Below are positions 1 to 8,678 of a DNA stretch of 61,861 nucleotides, in pieces. Each line of letters begins with the position of its first letter. The first letter of the stretch is position 1. The notes beneath the pieces were generated by a model. That model ran no database searches. It saw only the letters and a list, made by a program, of their open reading frames with translations, and was not told the origin of the DNA. The stretch is from Methylocapsa sp. S129 (GTDB lineage Bacteria; Pseudomonadota; Alphaproteobacteria; Rhizobiales; Beijerinckiaceae): positions 87,053 to 148,913 of the forward strand of contig NZ_LMUI01000042.1 of assembly GCF_009765995.1 (NCBI RefSeq), written 5' to 3'. The translations under genes were made by a program, and so were the position numbers.

Positions 1-239
1 GCGGAACGAGCCCCATCGCAATTGTCGCCCGAGATCGCGATGACGCCAGTCCGAGCAAAAGTCGTCAAGCTCTGGCGCCGATGAAAATGCGTCATCGACG
101 TTGACCCATTCGGAGAGCGCTCGCGACGCCGTTTTGTGGCGGCATTGCGGCAAATTTGCAAATCCATTCGGCGCAGCGCTACACTCGCACGGTACTAGTC
201 CTCTCGTTCGTGGGCGCGAACAAACGGAGGGTCGGCGCG

Positions 240-2024
240 ATGTTATCGTTCTTGCCGAGCGACGCGGCGGCGATCAAGCCGGCGCGTAAGAAGTTCCTTC
301 TCTACCTCGTCAAGCCGTCGCATTACGACGACGACGGCTATGTCATCCAATGGCTGCGCTCGGCCATTCCCTCCAATTCCCTCGCGGTGCTCTACGGAAT
401 CGCCGCCGATTGCAACGCGAGACGCGTTCTTGGCGATGACGTCGACATCGAGGCGATCGCTATCGACGAAACCAATTCGCGGGTTCGGCCGCACCAGATC
501 ATCCGCGCGATCGAACGCAACGGCGGGTTCGGCATGGTCGGCCTCGTCGGCGTGCAGTCCAATCAGTTTCCCCGCGCGCTCGACATCGCGCGTCCGCTGC
601 GGGCGGCGGGCGTTCAAGTCGGCATCGGCGGTTTCCATGTCTCGGGCTGTCTGGCGATGCTGCCTGAAATGCCCGACGATATGAAGGAAGCGCAGCAACT
701 CGGCATTTCCCTGTTTGCGGGCGAAGCCGAGGGCCGGCTCGATATCGTGCTGCAGGACGCCGCGCGCGGCGCCTTGCAGCCGCTCTATGACTTCATGAAA
801 GACCTGCCTGGCATCGAAGGCGCGCCATTGCCCCTTCTGCCGGCCGCGCGCGTCAGCCGCACGATCGGCTTTGTCGCCAGTTTCGACGCCGGACGAGGCT
901 GCCCGTTCCAATGTTCGTTCTGCACGATCATCAACGTCCAGGGCCGCAAGTCGCGCTACCGCACGGCTGACGACGTCGAAGTCCTCATTCGCGCCTATAC
1001 GGCGCAGGGCATCAGGCATTTCTTCATCACCGATGACAATCTGGCGCGCAACAAGAACTGGGAGTCGATTTTCGACCGGCTGATCCACCTCAGAGAAGTG
1101 GAGCGCCTGTCGTTCAAATTCGTCATCCAGGTCGACACCATGTGTCACAAGATTGCGAATTTCGTCGAGAAGGCGGCGCGCGCCGGCGTCAAGCGCGTCT
1201 TCATCGGCCTGGAGAATATCAATCCCGAAAGCCTGGTCGGCGCCAAGAAGAAGCAGAACCGGATCGCCGATTACCGCGAAATGCTGCTGGCCTGGAAGAA
1301 GGCGCGCTGCTTCACTTACGCCGGCTATATCCTGGGCTTTCCCACCGACACGCCCGAAAGCATCGTTCGCGACATCAAGATCATTCAGCGCGAACTGCCG
1401 CTCGATATCCTCGAATTCTTCTGCCTGACGCCGCTGCCCGGCTCGGAGGATCACAAGAAACTGCTGCTCAGCGGGGTTCCGATGGACCCCGACATGAACA
1501 AATACGACCTGCTGCACGTCACCACCGGCCATCCCCTGATGTCGAAAGCGGAATGGGAGCGTGTCTACAAGCTTGCCTGGGACACGTATTACACGCCCGA
1601 ACATGTGGCGACCGTGTTGCGGCGCGCTCAGGCGACCCGCGTCAGCATGAGCACGATGATGTATCTCTTGATGTGGTTCAGCGGCAGCATGGCGCTTGAG
1701 GGCGTTCATCCCTTGGAAAGCGGCCTCGTCCGACGCAAGGTGCGACGCGACCGGCGCCCGGGATTTGCGATCGAATCGCCGCTGACCTTCTATCCCAAAT
1801 ATGTCGGCGAACTCATTGCAAAACATGTCAAATTCGCCCGCATGTACTGGAAGATGTACAAGCTGTCCCGTTCGATCAAACGCGATCCCCACGCGCGCGA
1901 TTATATGGACACGGCGCTGGCGCCGGTCGCGGGCAGCGATCTCGACCTGCTCGAAATGTTCCAGGTGACTGAGGCCGCGCGCACCGTCGCGGCAAAGGCG
2001 CGCCAGCGCGCGACGGCGAAATAG
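240..2024 (+). CDS. B12-binding-type radical SAM protein
   Basis: This 594-residue protein has the layout of cobalamin-binding-domain radical SAM enzymes, which use a [4Fe-4S] cluster and S-adenosylmethionine for radical chemistry. An N-terminal Rossmann-like region (about residues 20-180) precedes the radical SAM core. The cluster motif CxxxCxxC is seen as CPFQCSFC at residues 221-228. A later GLEN motif and a GFPTDTPES loop are also typical of the family. The C-terminal ~120 residues are a helical extension. I chose the ATG at 240 because an AGGG/GGAGG-type ribosome site lies just upstream; an in-frame ATG at 156 is possible but has no such site. The substrate is unknown; homologues act on lipids, hopanoids or cofactors. 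Confidence 0.88.
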   Translation: MLSFLPSDAAAIKPARKKFLLYLVKPSHYDDDGYVIQWLRSAIPSNSLAVLYGIAADCNARRVLGDDVDIEAIAIDETNSRVRPHQIIRAIERNGGFGMVGLVGVQSNQFPRALDIARPLRAAGVQVGIGGFHVSGCLAMLPEMPDDMKEAQQLGISLFAGEAEGRLDIVLQDAARGALQPLYDFMKDLPGIEGAPLPLLPAARVSRTIGFVASFDAGRGCPFQCSFCTIINVQGRKSRYRTADDVEVLIRAYTAQGIRHFFITDDNLARNKNWESIFDRLIHLREVERLSFKFVIQVDTMCHKIANFVEKAARAGVKRVFIGLENINPESLVGAKKKQNRIADYREMLLAWKKARCFTYAGYILGFPTDTPESIVRDIKIIQRELPLDILEFFCLTPLPGSEDHKKLLLSGVPMDPDMNKYDLLHVTTGHPLMSKAEWERVYKLAWDTYYTPEHVATVLRRAQATRVSMSTMMYLLMWFSGSMALEGVHPLESGLVRRKVRRDRRPGFAIESPLTFYPKYVGELIAKHVKFARMYWKMYKLSRSIKRDPHARDYMDTALAPVAGSDLDLLEMFQVTEAARTVAAKARQRATAK

Positions 2025-2217
2025 GCGCGCGGCCTCCGCGGCGAAGTCAAATCCGCTTCAAACGGCTTGCGTCGCGCCGCCCCGCCCGCCCATACTGACG
2101 CTGCGTCACTTCGGCCGGCCGCATGATTGAGCGCCCCGGGGTCGCGCAAGGCTGGGGAATCGTCACAAATTGCAATTACTCATCCCTGTTTCAGGCGGGA
2201 TTTGAGATCAAGGAAGC

Positions 2218-3039
2218 ATGCCTATGGAAAACGTTGTCGATCACATGCGCCACAGTAAAGAGCGTCTTTACGGGCGGTTGATGATGATCTTCGGGGCCGC
2301 CATTTGGGGTCTCTTCGCCGTGGGCCTTGTTTTGGCGGCGGTCACCGGCGCCTATTCCGTCGTCGCCGTTCTGGCCGTCTATATCGTTTATGGCCTGCTG
2401 ATCTGGCTGGCGATCATCATCGGCAAGTTTCTGACCAGGGCCTATATCTACGGCCATTACGTCCTGATCGGCCCGCAGCAATTTCCCTATCTCCATCAGA
2501 TGGTTGTCGAGGGCGCGGCGGCGGTTAAATTGCCGGAGGCGCCCAAGGCCTTCGTCTACAATTCAGGCGGCCTCATCAATGCTTTCGCCCTGCGCCTGAT
2601 CGGCGGGCGCTATATCTGGCTGACTTCGGCGCTGATCGACGCCGACACCGACGCGCAGGTGCGCTTCGTCATCGGACACGAGCTTGGGCATCACGCGGCG
2701 GGCCATCTCGACTGGCGCCAGAACCTGCTGAAATTGCCTGGCTGGATCGTGCCGTTTCTTGGCGCGGCCTATTCGCGCAGCCGCGAACTGACCTGCGACC
2801 GGGTCGGCGCCTATCTCGCCCAGGATCTCGATGCGGCGCGCTCCGGGCTGCAGGTGCTGGCCTGCGGCAGCGCGCGCCTGAACAGCGCGATGAACCCGCA
2901 AGCCTTCGAAGAGCAGGAGGCGATGGTGCCGCCGATCGCCGGCTTCATCGTCCATATCTTCTCGTTCTATCCGCGCCTGTCGCGGCGCGTGGAGGAGGTC
3001 ACGCGCTATTTCCAGCCGGCTAATCCCGCGACTTCTTAA
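2218..3039 (+). CDS. M48-family membrane zinc metalloprotease
   Basis: This 273-residue protein is an M48 (HtpX/Ste24-like) peptidase. Two adjacent hydrophobic segments at about residues 21-70 anchor it in the inner membrane. The zinc-binding HEXXH motif is HELGH at residues 154-158, and the likely third ligand is Glu190 in the SRELTCD segment, followed by Asp194, as in the family. It probably takes part in membrane-protein quality control, but the substrate cannot be told. An AAGGAAG ribosome site precedes the ATG. Its last 20 bases overlap the 3' end of the convergent NAD(P)H-hydrate repair gene. Confidence 0.88.
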   Translation: MPMENVVDHMRHSKERLYGRLMMIFGAAIWGLFAVGLVLAAVTGAYSVVAVLAVYIVYGLLIWLAIIIGKFLTRAYIYGHYVLIGPQQFPYLHQMVVEGAAAVKLPEAPKAFVYNSGGLINAFALRLIGGRYIWLTSALIDADTDAQVRFVIGHELGHHAAGHLDWRQNLLKLPGWIVPFLGAAYSRSRELTCDRVGAYLAQDLDAARSGLQVLACGSARLNSAMNPQAFEEQEAMVPPIAGFIVHIFSFYPRLSRRVEEVTRYFQPANPATS

Positions 3040-4579
3040 AGTCGGCGCGCCGCTCCGCCAGCCCGCGCAAAACCTGCGGCAGCGTCTCAGGCAAGTCTTC
3101 GGCGATCAAGCCAGGACCGAACGCTTGAGCGGCGGCGCCGTGCAGCCAGACGGCGCAGCTCGCCGCCTCGAAAATCGGCATGCCTTGCGCCAGAAGGCCG
3201 CCGATCAATCCGGCAAGCACGTCGCCCGAACCCGCCGTCGCCAGCGTCGGCGGCAGATCGACGCCGATGGTGGCGCGACCGCCGGGTTCGGCGACGACCG
3301 TATCCGCCCCTTTAGAGACGACGATCGCCCCCAAAAACGCCGCCGCCGCACGGGCGCGCGCCAGTTTGGACGGCAGTTCGGCAATTTCGGGATTGGCCCT
3401 GAACAATCGGGCGAATTCGCCGTCATGCGGCGTGATCGCCGTATCGACCCGCCCTCCCCTGGTCAGCGCCGCAAGCGCGCCCGCCTCGCCGGCGAAACTG
3501 GTTAAGGCGTCGGCGTCGAGGACGAAGGAGCGGGGCGATGCGCCGCCCTCCCTTCGCGCGAGCGCCGTCGCCACAAGCGCCTTGGTCGCCGCGCCGACGC
3601 CCGCCGCCGGGCCGATGACGATGGCGTTGCGCCTGGCGTCGGCGAGGAGTTCGGCGAAGCCCGCCGGCCCGTCGAAAGGCGCGACCATGACGGCGGTCGA
3701 ATGGGCCGCGTTGATCGCAACGGCTTCCAACGGACTGGCGAGGGTCACAAGGCCGGCGCCGACCCGCAGCGCCGCCCGCGCCGCCAGCCGCGCGGCGCCG
3801 GTCTGGCTGGCGCCGCCCGACAGAACCAGCGCGGAACCCCGCGCATATTTGTTCGAATCGATCCGTAAATCGGGAAAGGCGGCGCGCCATACGGCGGGGC
3901 TATTGGCGAACGCCATGGGGCCGATGGAGCCAAGCGTCGCCGCGCCAATGCCGATATCGGCTAGGACGATCCGCCCGCATCGCGCGCGCCCTGGCAGCAG
4001 CAAATGGCCGGGTTTGAGGCGAAAGAAGGTGACGCTGGCGGTCGCCCGCACCGCCGCGCCGCGTTCGGCGCCCGTTGCGCCATCGACGCCGGAGGGCAGA
4101 TCGACCGCCAGAACCGGGCGCCCTGACTGCCCAAATCGAATGATCCCTTCGACGCAAGCCCGCGCCTCGCCCGTGAGATCGCGGGCGAGCCCCGCGCCAA
4201 ACAACGCATCAATGACCAGATCGGCCTCGCCAGGCTCGAAGCCGGCGGCGGGCGCGATTTTTCCGTCCCAGCCGGCCGCCGCCTGCGACGCATCGCCGCG
4301 CAAATCGGCCAGACGCCCCAGAAGCGCGACTTCCACGCGATAGCCGCGCTCCCGCAGCAGCCGCGCCGCGACAAAGCCGTCGCCGCCATTGGCGCCAGGA
4401 CCGCAAAAGACAGCGATGCGCCCGGCCGATCGCGCCAGCCGCGCCGTCTCGTCCGCCACCGCCGCGCCTGCCCGCTGCATCAGGACGAAGCCCGGCGTGC
4501 CCGCCGCAATCGTCAGGCGATCGGCCGCGCCCATCTGGTCGGGGGTCAGCAATTCCGGGCAAGAGAGGAGATCAAGCAT
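3020..4579 (-). CDS. nnr: Bifunctional NAD(P)H-hydrate epimerase / ADP-dependent dehydratase
   Basis: This enzyme repairs hydrated NADH and NADPH: the N-terminal YjeF domain epimerises R- and S-hydrates, and the C-terminal ribokinase-like domain dehydrates the S form using ADP. The 519-residue length fits the fused bacterial form. The epimerase loop GPGANGGDGF lies near residues 60-69. The dehydratase half starts near 245, with DADALT at 355-360, TPHDGEF at 383-389 and the nucleotide motif GSGDVLAG at 450-457. I chose the ATG at 4579, which gives the usual N-terminus, rather than an upstream in-frame start at 4666. The gene is divergent from tRNA-Asn and convergent with the M48 protease. Confidence 0.93.
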   Translation of the reverse strand: MLDLLSCPELLTPDQMGAADRLTIAAGTPGFVLMQRAGAAVADETARLARSAGRIAVFCGPGANGGDGFVAARLLRERGYRVEVALLGRLADLRGDASQAAAGWDGKIAPAAGFEPGEADLVIDALFGAGLARDLTGEARACVEGIIRFGQSGRPVLAVDLPSGVDGATGAERGAAVRATASVTFFRLKPGHLLLPGRARCGRIVLADIGIGAATLGSIGPMAFANSPAVWRAAFPDLRIDSNKYARGSALVLSGGASQTGAARLAARAALRVGAGLVTLASPLEAVAINAAHSTAVMVAPFDGPAGFAELLADARRNAIVIGPAAGVGAATKALVATALARREGGASPRSFVLDADALTSFAGEAGALAALTRGGRVDTAITPHDGEFARLFRANPEIAELPSKLARARAAAAFLGAIVVSKGADTVVAEPGGRATIGVDLPPTLATAGSGDVLAGLIGGLLAQGMPIFEAASCAVWLHGAAAQAFGPGLIAEDLPETLPQVLRGLAERRADFKKSRD

Positions 4580-4678
4580 GGCGCGATGGTGGCGCCGCGG
4601 ATGGGCGGACGCAAGGACGCGCGCGCCGGGGCGCAACGCCATCGGCAAAACCCATGGGGACCCCAATGAATTTCGCGC

Positions 4679-4706
4679 TTTTCAACGCGAGTTTTCGTGC
4701 TATATG
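4679..4706 (+). promoter_or_regulatory. Putative promoter of tRNA-Asn
   Basis: A TTTTCA hexamer, a 16-bp spacer and TATATG lie just before the tRNA gene. They would place the transcript start about a dozen bases before the mature 5' end. This is a match by eye only. Confidence 0.45.
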
Positions 4707-4724
4707 CGCGCACGCCCGGCATGA

Positions 4725-4800
4725 TCCCCGATAGCTCAGCTGGTAGAGCATTCGACTGTTAATCGAATGGTCGCAGGTTCGAGTCCTGCTCGGGGAGCCA
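4725..4800 (+). tRNA. tRNA-Asn (GTT)
   Basis: This is a complete 76-nt cloverleaf with encoded CCA. The acceptor stem TCCCCGA pairs with TCGGGGA. The anticodon arm is TTCGA-CTGTTAA-TCGAA, with anticodon GTT at 4758-4760. The T arm carries GTTCGAGTC. The 3' end of the gene is the start of a repeat found again at 8456, which suggests it served as an integration site. Confidence 0.97.
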
Positions 4801-5018
4801 CCGCCCTTTCTACGCGAGGGCGCGATATTGCGCGCCAGCGTGCGATGTTTCCCTACGCTACGATCTGCTTCGCTCCTGCTGGCAGGGCCGGCAGGCAATG
4901 GGAAGCCGATCGAAGGTAGGCGTAGAATAGCAACGCCCCATGCCCCGGCCAATACCCATCAAGCCTCGATCGTAGATTCGGCGGCCGCGTCGTGTCGTAT
5001 AGAGGCGCACACACGACG
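4791..5018 (+). repeat. Direct repeat copy 1, beginning in the tRNA-Asn 3' end
   Basis: This ~228-bp stretch starts with CGGGGAGCC of the tRNA acceptor stem and runs into the downstream flank. It is repeated at roughly 80% identity, by eye, at 8456-8678 in the same orientation. Shared segments include CCTTTCTACGC, CAATGGGAAGCCGATCGAA, GGCGTAGAATAGCAAC and GTAGATTCGGCGGCCG. I see no coding region in it. Short frames here, including one antisense to the tRNA, are not credible genes. From 5019 to 5221 I see nothing recognisable. Confidence 0.8.
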
Positions 5019-5221
5019 CCCGCATCTCCCCAGGCGATGCGCCACTTTCAAGCGGCGCCGCGGCCGACGCCTTCTTCCACGTTAAGAGGTTGGTACGCGC
5101 CGCTAGTGTTGCGATGGAAAAGCAATGCCGCGAAGGAGCAACTCAACGACAAAATCCGAATATTCCTGAAGGAGGGTCGAAGACTGTTTGCCTTTCGGCG
5201 AATTTGCGCCCAACATAGTCG

Positions 5222-5416
5222 TTCAGCCGACCCCTCTGGACGGAATGGGCGGGGTTCAACCTCCCCGTCAACCTCGGCCAGCAGCCGGCTTGCGTGCCGC
5301 CCTGAGGCCTCACCGACGACGGACGGCCGGTCGGTCTACAGGCAATCGGCCTCCGCGGCGCGGATAACGGCGTGCTCGAATGGGCCGCGGCGATCGAGGC
5401 GCTGGGGTTGTTCTGA
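5222..5416 (+). pseudogene. Amidase-family C-terminal remnant
   Basis: One reading frame gives the typical tail of an amidase-signature enzyme: a FNLPVNLGQQPACVPP segment, then LTDDGRPVGLQAIG, then a helix ending in EALGLF and a stop. The same block in intact amidases places Gly/Pro-rich loops around the product-binding face. An in-frame TGA replaces the residue after the VPP segment. The upstream ~400 residues of an amidase, including the Ser-Ser-Lys triad, are absent. It is therefore a broken gene piece, not a functional enzyme. Confidence 0.65.
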
Positions 5417-5429
5417 GGCGACGAGCCCC

Positions 5430-5756
5430 TCACTTCACAGCTGAAAACGACGTCGGGGCCAGCAACTGGCTCGCGATGTTCTCAATGAGTTGGCCGTCCT
5501 TCTCCGACTCCGCCACGACGGAGATCCATTCGGGATCAGCCACGAAAGCCGGCCAGCGCTGCTCGCGTTCCGCCAGGCTTTCCCAGGCCAGAAAGTAGGT
5601 GAGGTCGCGGTGGCTCTCGCCGATCACCGTCGTCCAGAATCCCGCCTGCCGAATGCCGTGTTTCTCCCAGATGCGCAGCGTGTGATTCTTGAAGCGATTG
5701 AGCAGGGCTGGCAAGCGGCCGGGCATGCTGCGGTAAATGCGCAGTTCGTAGATCAT
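5430..5756 (-). CDS. NIPSNAP-family protein
   Basis: This 108-residue protein matches the NIPSNAP ferredoxin-like fold: it begins MIYELRIYR, continues with a LLNRFKNHTLRIWEKHGI helix and ends with a strand-rich half containing FLAWES and AFVADPEW. Family members are small dimeric proteins of mostly unknown function. I chose the ATG at 5756, which follows AAAGGAAA; an upstream in-frame start would add 16 residues not typical of the family. It sits between an amidase tail and a broken nadA, so it has no informative operon context and may be a survivor in decaying DNA. Confidence 0.78.
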   Translation of the reverse strand: MIYELRIYRSMPGRLPALLNRFKNHTLRIWEKHGIRQAGFWTTVIGESHRDLTYFLAWESLAEREQRWPAFVADPEWISVVAESEKDGQLIENIASQLLAPTSFSAVK

Positions 5757-5829
5757 GAGAGATTTCCTTTTCTCGTTTGAAGTCGTAATGGCTTGAAATC
5801 CCAATCAGAGCCCGGCGCCCTCCTGCAGC

Positions 5830-6035
5830 GCTGTCGCCGACGACATCAGCGACGCAGTGGAAGATTTCTGGGGTCATGTGTGCGCGAGGATGACCGCATT
5901 GCGCTCGCGCTTGAGGCGCGAAATTGTTTCGATGTCGCGTTCGAACACCGGCCATTCGATAGCGGGAACGTGCTGGCTTACCCTTTGATATAGTGCGGAT
6001 AAGGCGAGAGGTAGTTCGTCATTCCGTGGGCGCAT
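5830..6035 (-). pseudogene. nadA: Quinolinate synthase N-terminal remnant
   Basis: From the ATG at 6035 the frame reads into recognisable NadA sequence: VPAIEWPVFERDIE, then LKRERNAVILAH. The next bases should encode the conserved HNY and methionine; instead a small deletion near 5878 shifts the frame, after which TPEIFHCVADVVGDS follows in another frame. Similarity stops after that, so only about 70 of ~350 residues remain and the cluster cysteines are gone. NadA makes quinolinate from iminoaspartate and dihydroxyacetone phosphate. The fragment lies directly downstream of the NAD regulator on the same strand. Confidence 0.8.
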
Positions 6036-6043
6036 CTTGTTAA

Positions 6044-6056
6044 TCTCATAGTGAGA
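6044..6056. promoter_or_regulatory. Palindrome between NAD regulator and nadA remnant
   Basis: TCTCA-TAG-TGAGA is a perfect inverted repeat 9 bp upstream of the nadA remnant's ATG. A second CTCA-TCC-GGAG sequence lies about 20 bp further upstream. The position suits an operator for the adjacent NAD regulator. I cannot confirm the family consensus from memory. Confidence 0.4.
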
Positions 6057-6092
6057 AAATCTGGCATATACTCATCCGGAGAAAAACAAATG

Positions 6093-7028
6093 TCAAGCGC
6101 GTGCGATCGGAAGCCTCGCTCCCACGGCCGCTCTCTCCTCTTTGACCTCGGCCCGGAACCGATAGGCTCTCGCCGGTCGTCCCCCTGTGTCGGCGACCAT
6201 CGCGCCGGTCGCCTCCACGAGCTGCTGTTGCTCGATTAGACGTCGGAAATTCGGCGTGTGAAGGTTTGCTCCAGCGATAGCCTCGACGCACTGCTGCAGT
6301 TGCTGAAGCGTGAAAATGGGCGGCATCAACTCGAAGACCACGGGATTGTATTTGATCTTCGCGCGCAATCTGGCGATGCCTGTAGCAAGGATTCGTCGAT
6401 GGTCAGCCTCCATGGGAGATCCCAACCGCAACGATCGCCGCCCGGCGGGGCCCGCTTCCGGCAGCAAGCCCGCTTCAAATAACAACTCGTATCGCTGGAG
6501 TACGAGATCCTCGTTCCAGTTGCGCCCATCGAGGCCGAACGCGATGGCGGCGCGTTCCCTTCGAGCTTGCCTTGCGGAAGCATCCTTAGTCGCAATAACC
6601 CAGCGTTGGACCCCTGGTTCGACTATGTCCTTTAGCAACGCGGGCACCGTGTCTCTTCGATCCTCCCAGGGGAGGTAACCGTACCAACCGCGCCACGAGG
6701 TCGACGCCAAGAGCGGCCCGTCCTCACCAGTCAGACCGAGATAGCTAATCGATATTTGCCTTGTGTACTTCTCGCTGTGTCCGCGGTCGCGATCAGCGAA
6801 TGTGTAGAGCTGTTCGACGAAGCCTGGACGGCGTCCCGTTTGATCGGCCACCCAGGCCCGCAATCCCGCCTGAAGAGATTTGTGGCTCTCCTCAAGCGGG
6901 CCAGCGGGGAGGGCGTCGCCCGATGAGACGGTTATGACCTTTGGTTGTCCATTTGTGACGGCGACCAGGACGGCTATCAGTTCTACAGAGACAGATTGCG
7001 AGATTGAGTCAGTGTGCCCTTTGGTCAT
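6093..7028 (-). CDS. nadQ: NadQ/NrtR-type NAD biosynthesis regulator
   Basis: This 311-residue protein has a Nudix-like N-terminal domain (about residues 15-170, with VSVELIAVLVAV and a GLTGEDGPLLA strand) and a C-terminal winged helix (about 220-305, starting YNPVVFELMPPIFTL and ending GRPARAYRF). This is the layout of alphaproteobacterial NAD regulators, where the Nudix-like domain senses an NAD-related ligand and the winged helix binds DNA before nad genes. No canonical Nudix catalytic box is evident, which fits a sensor. I chose the ATG at 7028 with a GGAAG site upstream. The adjacent nadA is broken, so the regulator may now act only on targets elsewhere. Confidence 0.78.
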   Translation of the reverse strand: MTKGHTDSISQSVSVELIAVLVAVTNGQPKVITVSSGDALPAGPLEESHKSLQAGLRAWVADQTGRRPGFVEQLYTFADRDRGHSEKYTRQISISYLGLTGEDGPLLASTSWRGWYGYLPWEDRRDTVPALLKDIVEPGVQRWVIATKDASARQARRERAAIAFGLDGRNWNEDLVLQRYELLFEAGLLPEAGPAGRRSLRLGSPMEADHRRILATGIARLRAKIKYNPVVFELMPPIFTLQQLQQCVEAIAGANLHTPNFRRLIEQQQLVEATGAMVADTGGRPARAYRFRAEVKEERAAVGARLPIARA

Positions 7029-8156
7029 AGCATTGCATCTTCCATGATGCGCACCGTGTCCGCGCCCAGAGTCCCGTCGAGGTAGAGCGGCAAGCAGCAT
7101 CAGCGCGATTCTACGAATAACCATGTCCGTATACTACGGCGAAATCTTAGGCAGCCACGCTGCAAGAAAGTCAGCGTAGACATCGCTTTCGGGAGCGCCT
7201 GTGTGTTCGTCTGCCACAGAGTTCGGATCCGACAGGTTTTCGCTGCGACGCGATCGCGGCGCCGATATTGAAGCCGCTACCTCGCCGAGGCCCATGAGAA
7301 TCCGTCGCGACAGCCGGCTCACTGGCGATCGGCGGGACCGCAGGCGATCTCCTGCGGCGCCCACTCACTGCTGACAGGCGGCGGCGTGCCGTCGCGCGAG
7401 GGGTCCTCTCCTGCTGCGGCCTCCCGTCGGTCCGGACGATTCGAACATTCTTCTGATGTCCGCCGCCGAGCCTGAACTCCGCCGAATTCTGTTGCTGCAG
7501 GGCGAATAGCCGATCCGGCGAATAGGTCCAGGACACCGATGCAATGGTCGGTGTTAACGATGAGATTGCTCGTCAGGTCAGGCCGCGTCGGTTTGACGAC
7601 GAAGCGGACGCGCTTGGCCGTCTTGGCCCCGCTTTCGATGTCGCAGACGATCCAGTACAGCGTGTCGCCGGTAGCCACGGGCCCGGAACCAGCGCGCGGT
7701 TCGCCCGGCTCGAGCGCGATATCGGGGATCTCGCCGGGCGCGTCATAGCCCCTATGCAGCGCTCCCTTGGAAAACGGATACACCTGGATGGCATTGAGGC
7801 ATCCCGCTTACGTCGCCTGAGCACGGCCCTCGCCCGTCCTCCAGACCGAGGAAAGCCCCGAGACGAAGACACGGAAGGCGGTAACCAACCCGCGAATAAG
7901 AGTCTGATCAACCGTCGTCTCTCGCTCCACTCCCGGCCCTGCACAGCTATGGCCTGTCCCGCCCACGGCCGTCTCGCTAGGCGGGCGATCAACCGCGCCT
8001 TACTCCTTGACGGCGAACATAAGAGACTAAGCAAGCGCTGTCGGAAAGTGCGCGGGCCTCCGGAGCTCAAGCCCACCTTTGCTACGCCAGCCTGCCTAAT
8101 TCTACTCCGGCTCTTGCCCCCATCTTGCGCCCTCAAAAGCCATTCGTATCATGCCA
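7029..8156. other. 1.1-kb stretch without a convincing gene
   Basis: A minus-strand frame at 7319-7783 contains a protein-like piece (GDTLYWIVCDIESG, then KRVRFVVKPTRPDLTSN) and one at 7134-7364 ends in DVYADFLAAWLPKISP. They are in different frames and match no family I know, so they may be parts of one decayed gene. The overlapping long frames at 7544-8323 (+) and 7573-8136 (-) have low-complexity Arg/Ser/Pro composition and look spurious. Confidence 0.4.
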
Positions 8157-8432
8157 TCAAGCCGCTTTGGGAACTCCTGCTCGGTAGCGCCCATAGCTCA
8201 CCTTCGCCAGCAAGCCTTCGTCGCACATGCGGGCCAGATAGCAGCGAGGAACGCCAATGTCGGTCAGCGCTTTCGTCCGGACTACCCCCATCTCCAGGGC
8301 GAGTGCGACCGCGCGTTCTCTGAGGGACGGCTTCGGACCGCCGGCCAGCCGAATTCGCTCGGCGCGGTCGCGATCTCGCTTGCGAATCTTGAGGGAGGGC
8401 TCTGGCGTAGTTTTGAGGGGAATCGGCAACAC
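8157..8432 (-). CDS. Small AbiEi-like winged-helix protein
   Basis: The 91-residue product carries a compact DNA-binding motif: ERAVALALEMGVVRTKAL, then GVPRCYLARMCDEGLL, then VSYGRYR. This matches the N-terminal domain of AbiEi-type antitoxins, where a helix-turn-helix is followed by a short wing ending in G-x-Y. The larger antitoxin domain and an AbiEii nucleotidyltransferase toxin are both missing, so this is either a stand-alone regulator or a relic. It ends 24 bp short of the second copy of the tRNA-flanking repeat. Confidence 0.6.
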   Translation of the reverse strand: MLPIPLKTTPEPSLKIRKRDRDRAERIRLAGGPKPSLRERAVALALEMGVVRTKALTDIGVPRCYLARMCDEGLLAKVSYGRYRAGVPKAA

Positions 8433-8455
8433 GAAGTTCGCAGTTTCGTTCAGCC

Positions 8456-8678
8456 CGGGGAGCCGCCGTCCTTTCTACGCCAGAATACGATATTGCGCGC
8501 TAGCTTGCGATTTTTGTCTTCGTTACGATCCGCCTCGATCCTGCTGGCGCGGCCGGCAGCCAATGGGAAGCCGATCGAATGCAGGCGTAGAATAGCAACA
8601 CCCCCTGCCCCGGCCAATACCCACCAAGCGTCGTTCGTAGATTCGGCGGCCGTGTCGTAAAGAGACGCACAAACGACG
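8456..8678 (+). repeat. Direct repeat copy 2, tRNA-Asn 3'-end-like start
   Basis: This copy begins CGGGGAGCC, identical to the last acceptor-stem bases of tRNA-Asn, but no tRNA body precedes it. The remainder tracks the 4791-5018 flank with scattered substitutions and small indels. The pair encloses about 3.66 kb. This is the pattern left by insertion at, or duplication of, a tRNA 3' end. Confidence 0.78.

Noticed and set aside
243-1892. Long minus-strand frame opposite the radical SAM gene
   Set aside because: High-GC shadow of a well-supported gene; Arg/His/Asp-rich composition and no domain.
3180-4343. 387-codon plus-strand frame within the NAD(P)H-hydrate repair gene
   Set aside because: Ala/Arg/Pro-rich shadow; the opposite strand has clear family motifs.
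4572-4952. Minus-strand frame running through tRNA-Asn
   Set aside because: It contains translated antisense tRNA, a known source of spurious protein calls (the CDHSINSRMLYQLSYRG pattern).
7544-8323. 259-codon plus-strand frame
   Set aside because: No domain, no ribosome site, low-complexity composition; overlaps another equally unconvincing frame on the other strand and the AbiEi-like gene.
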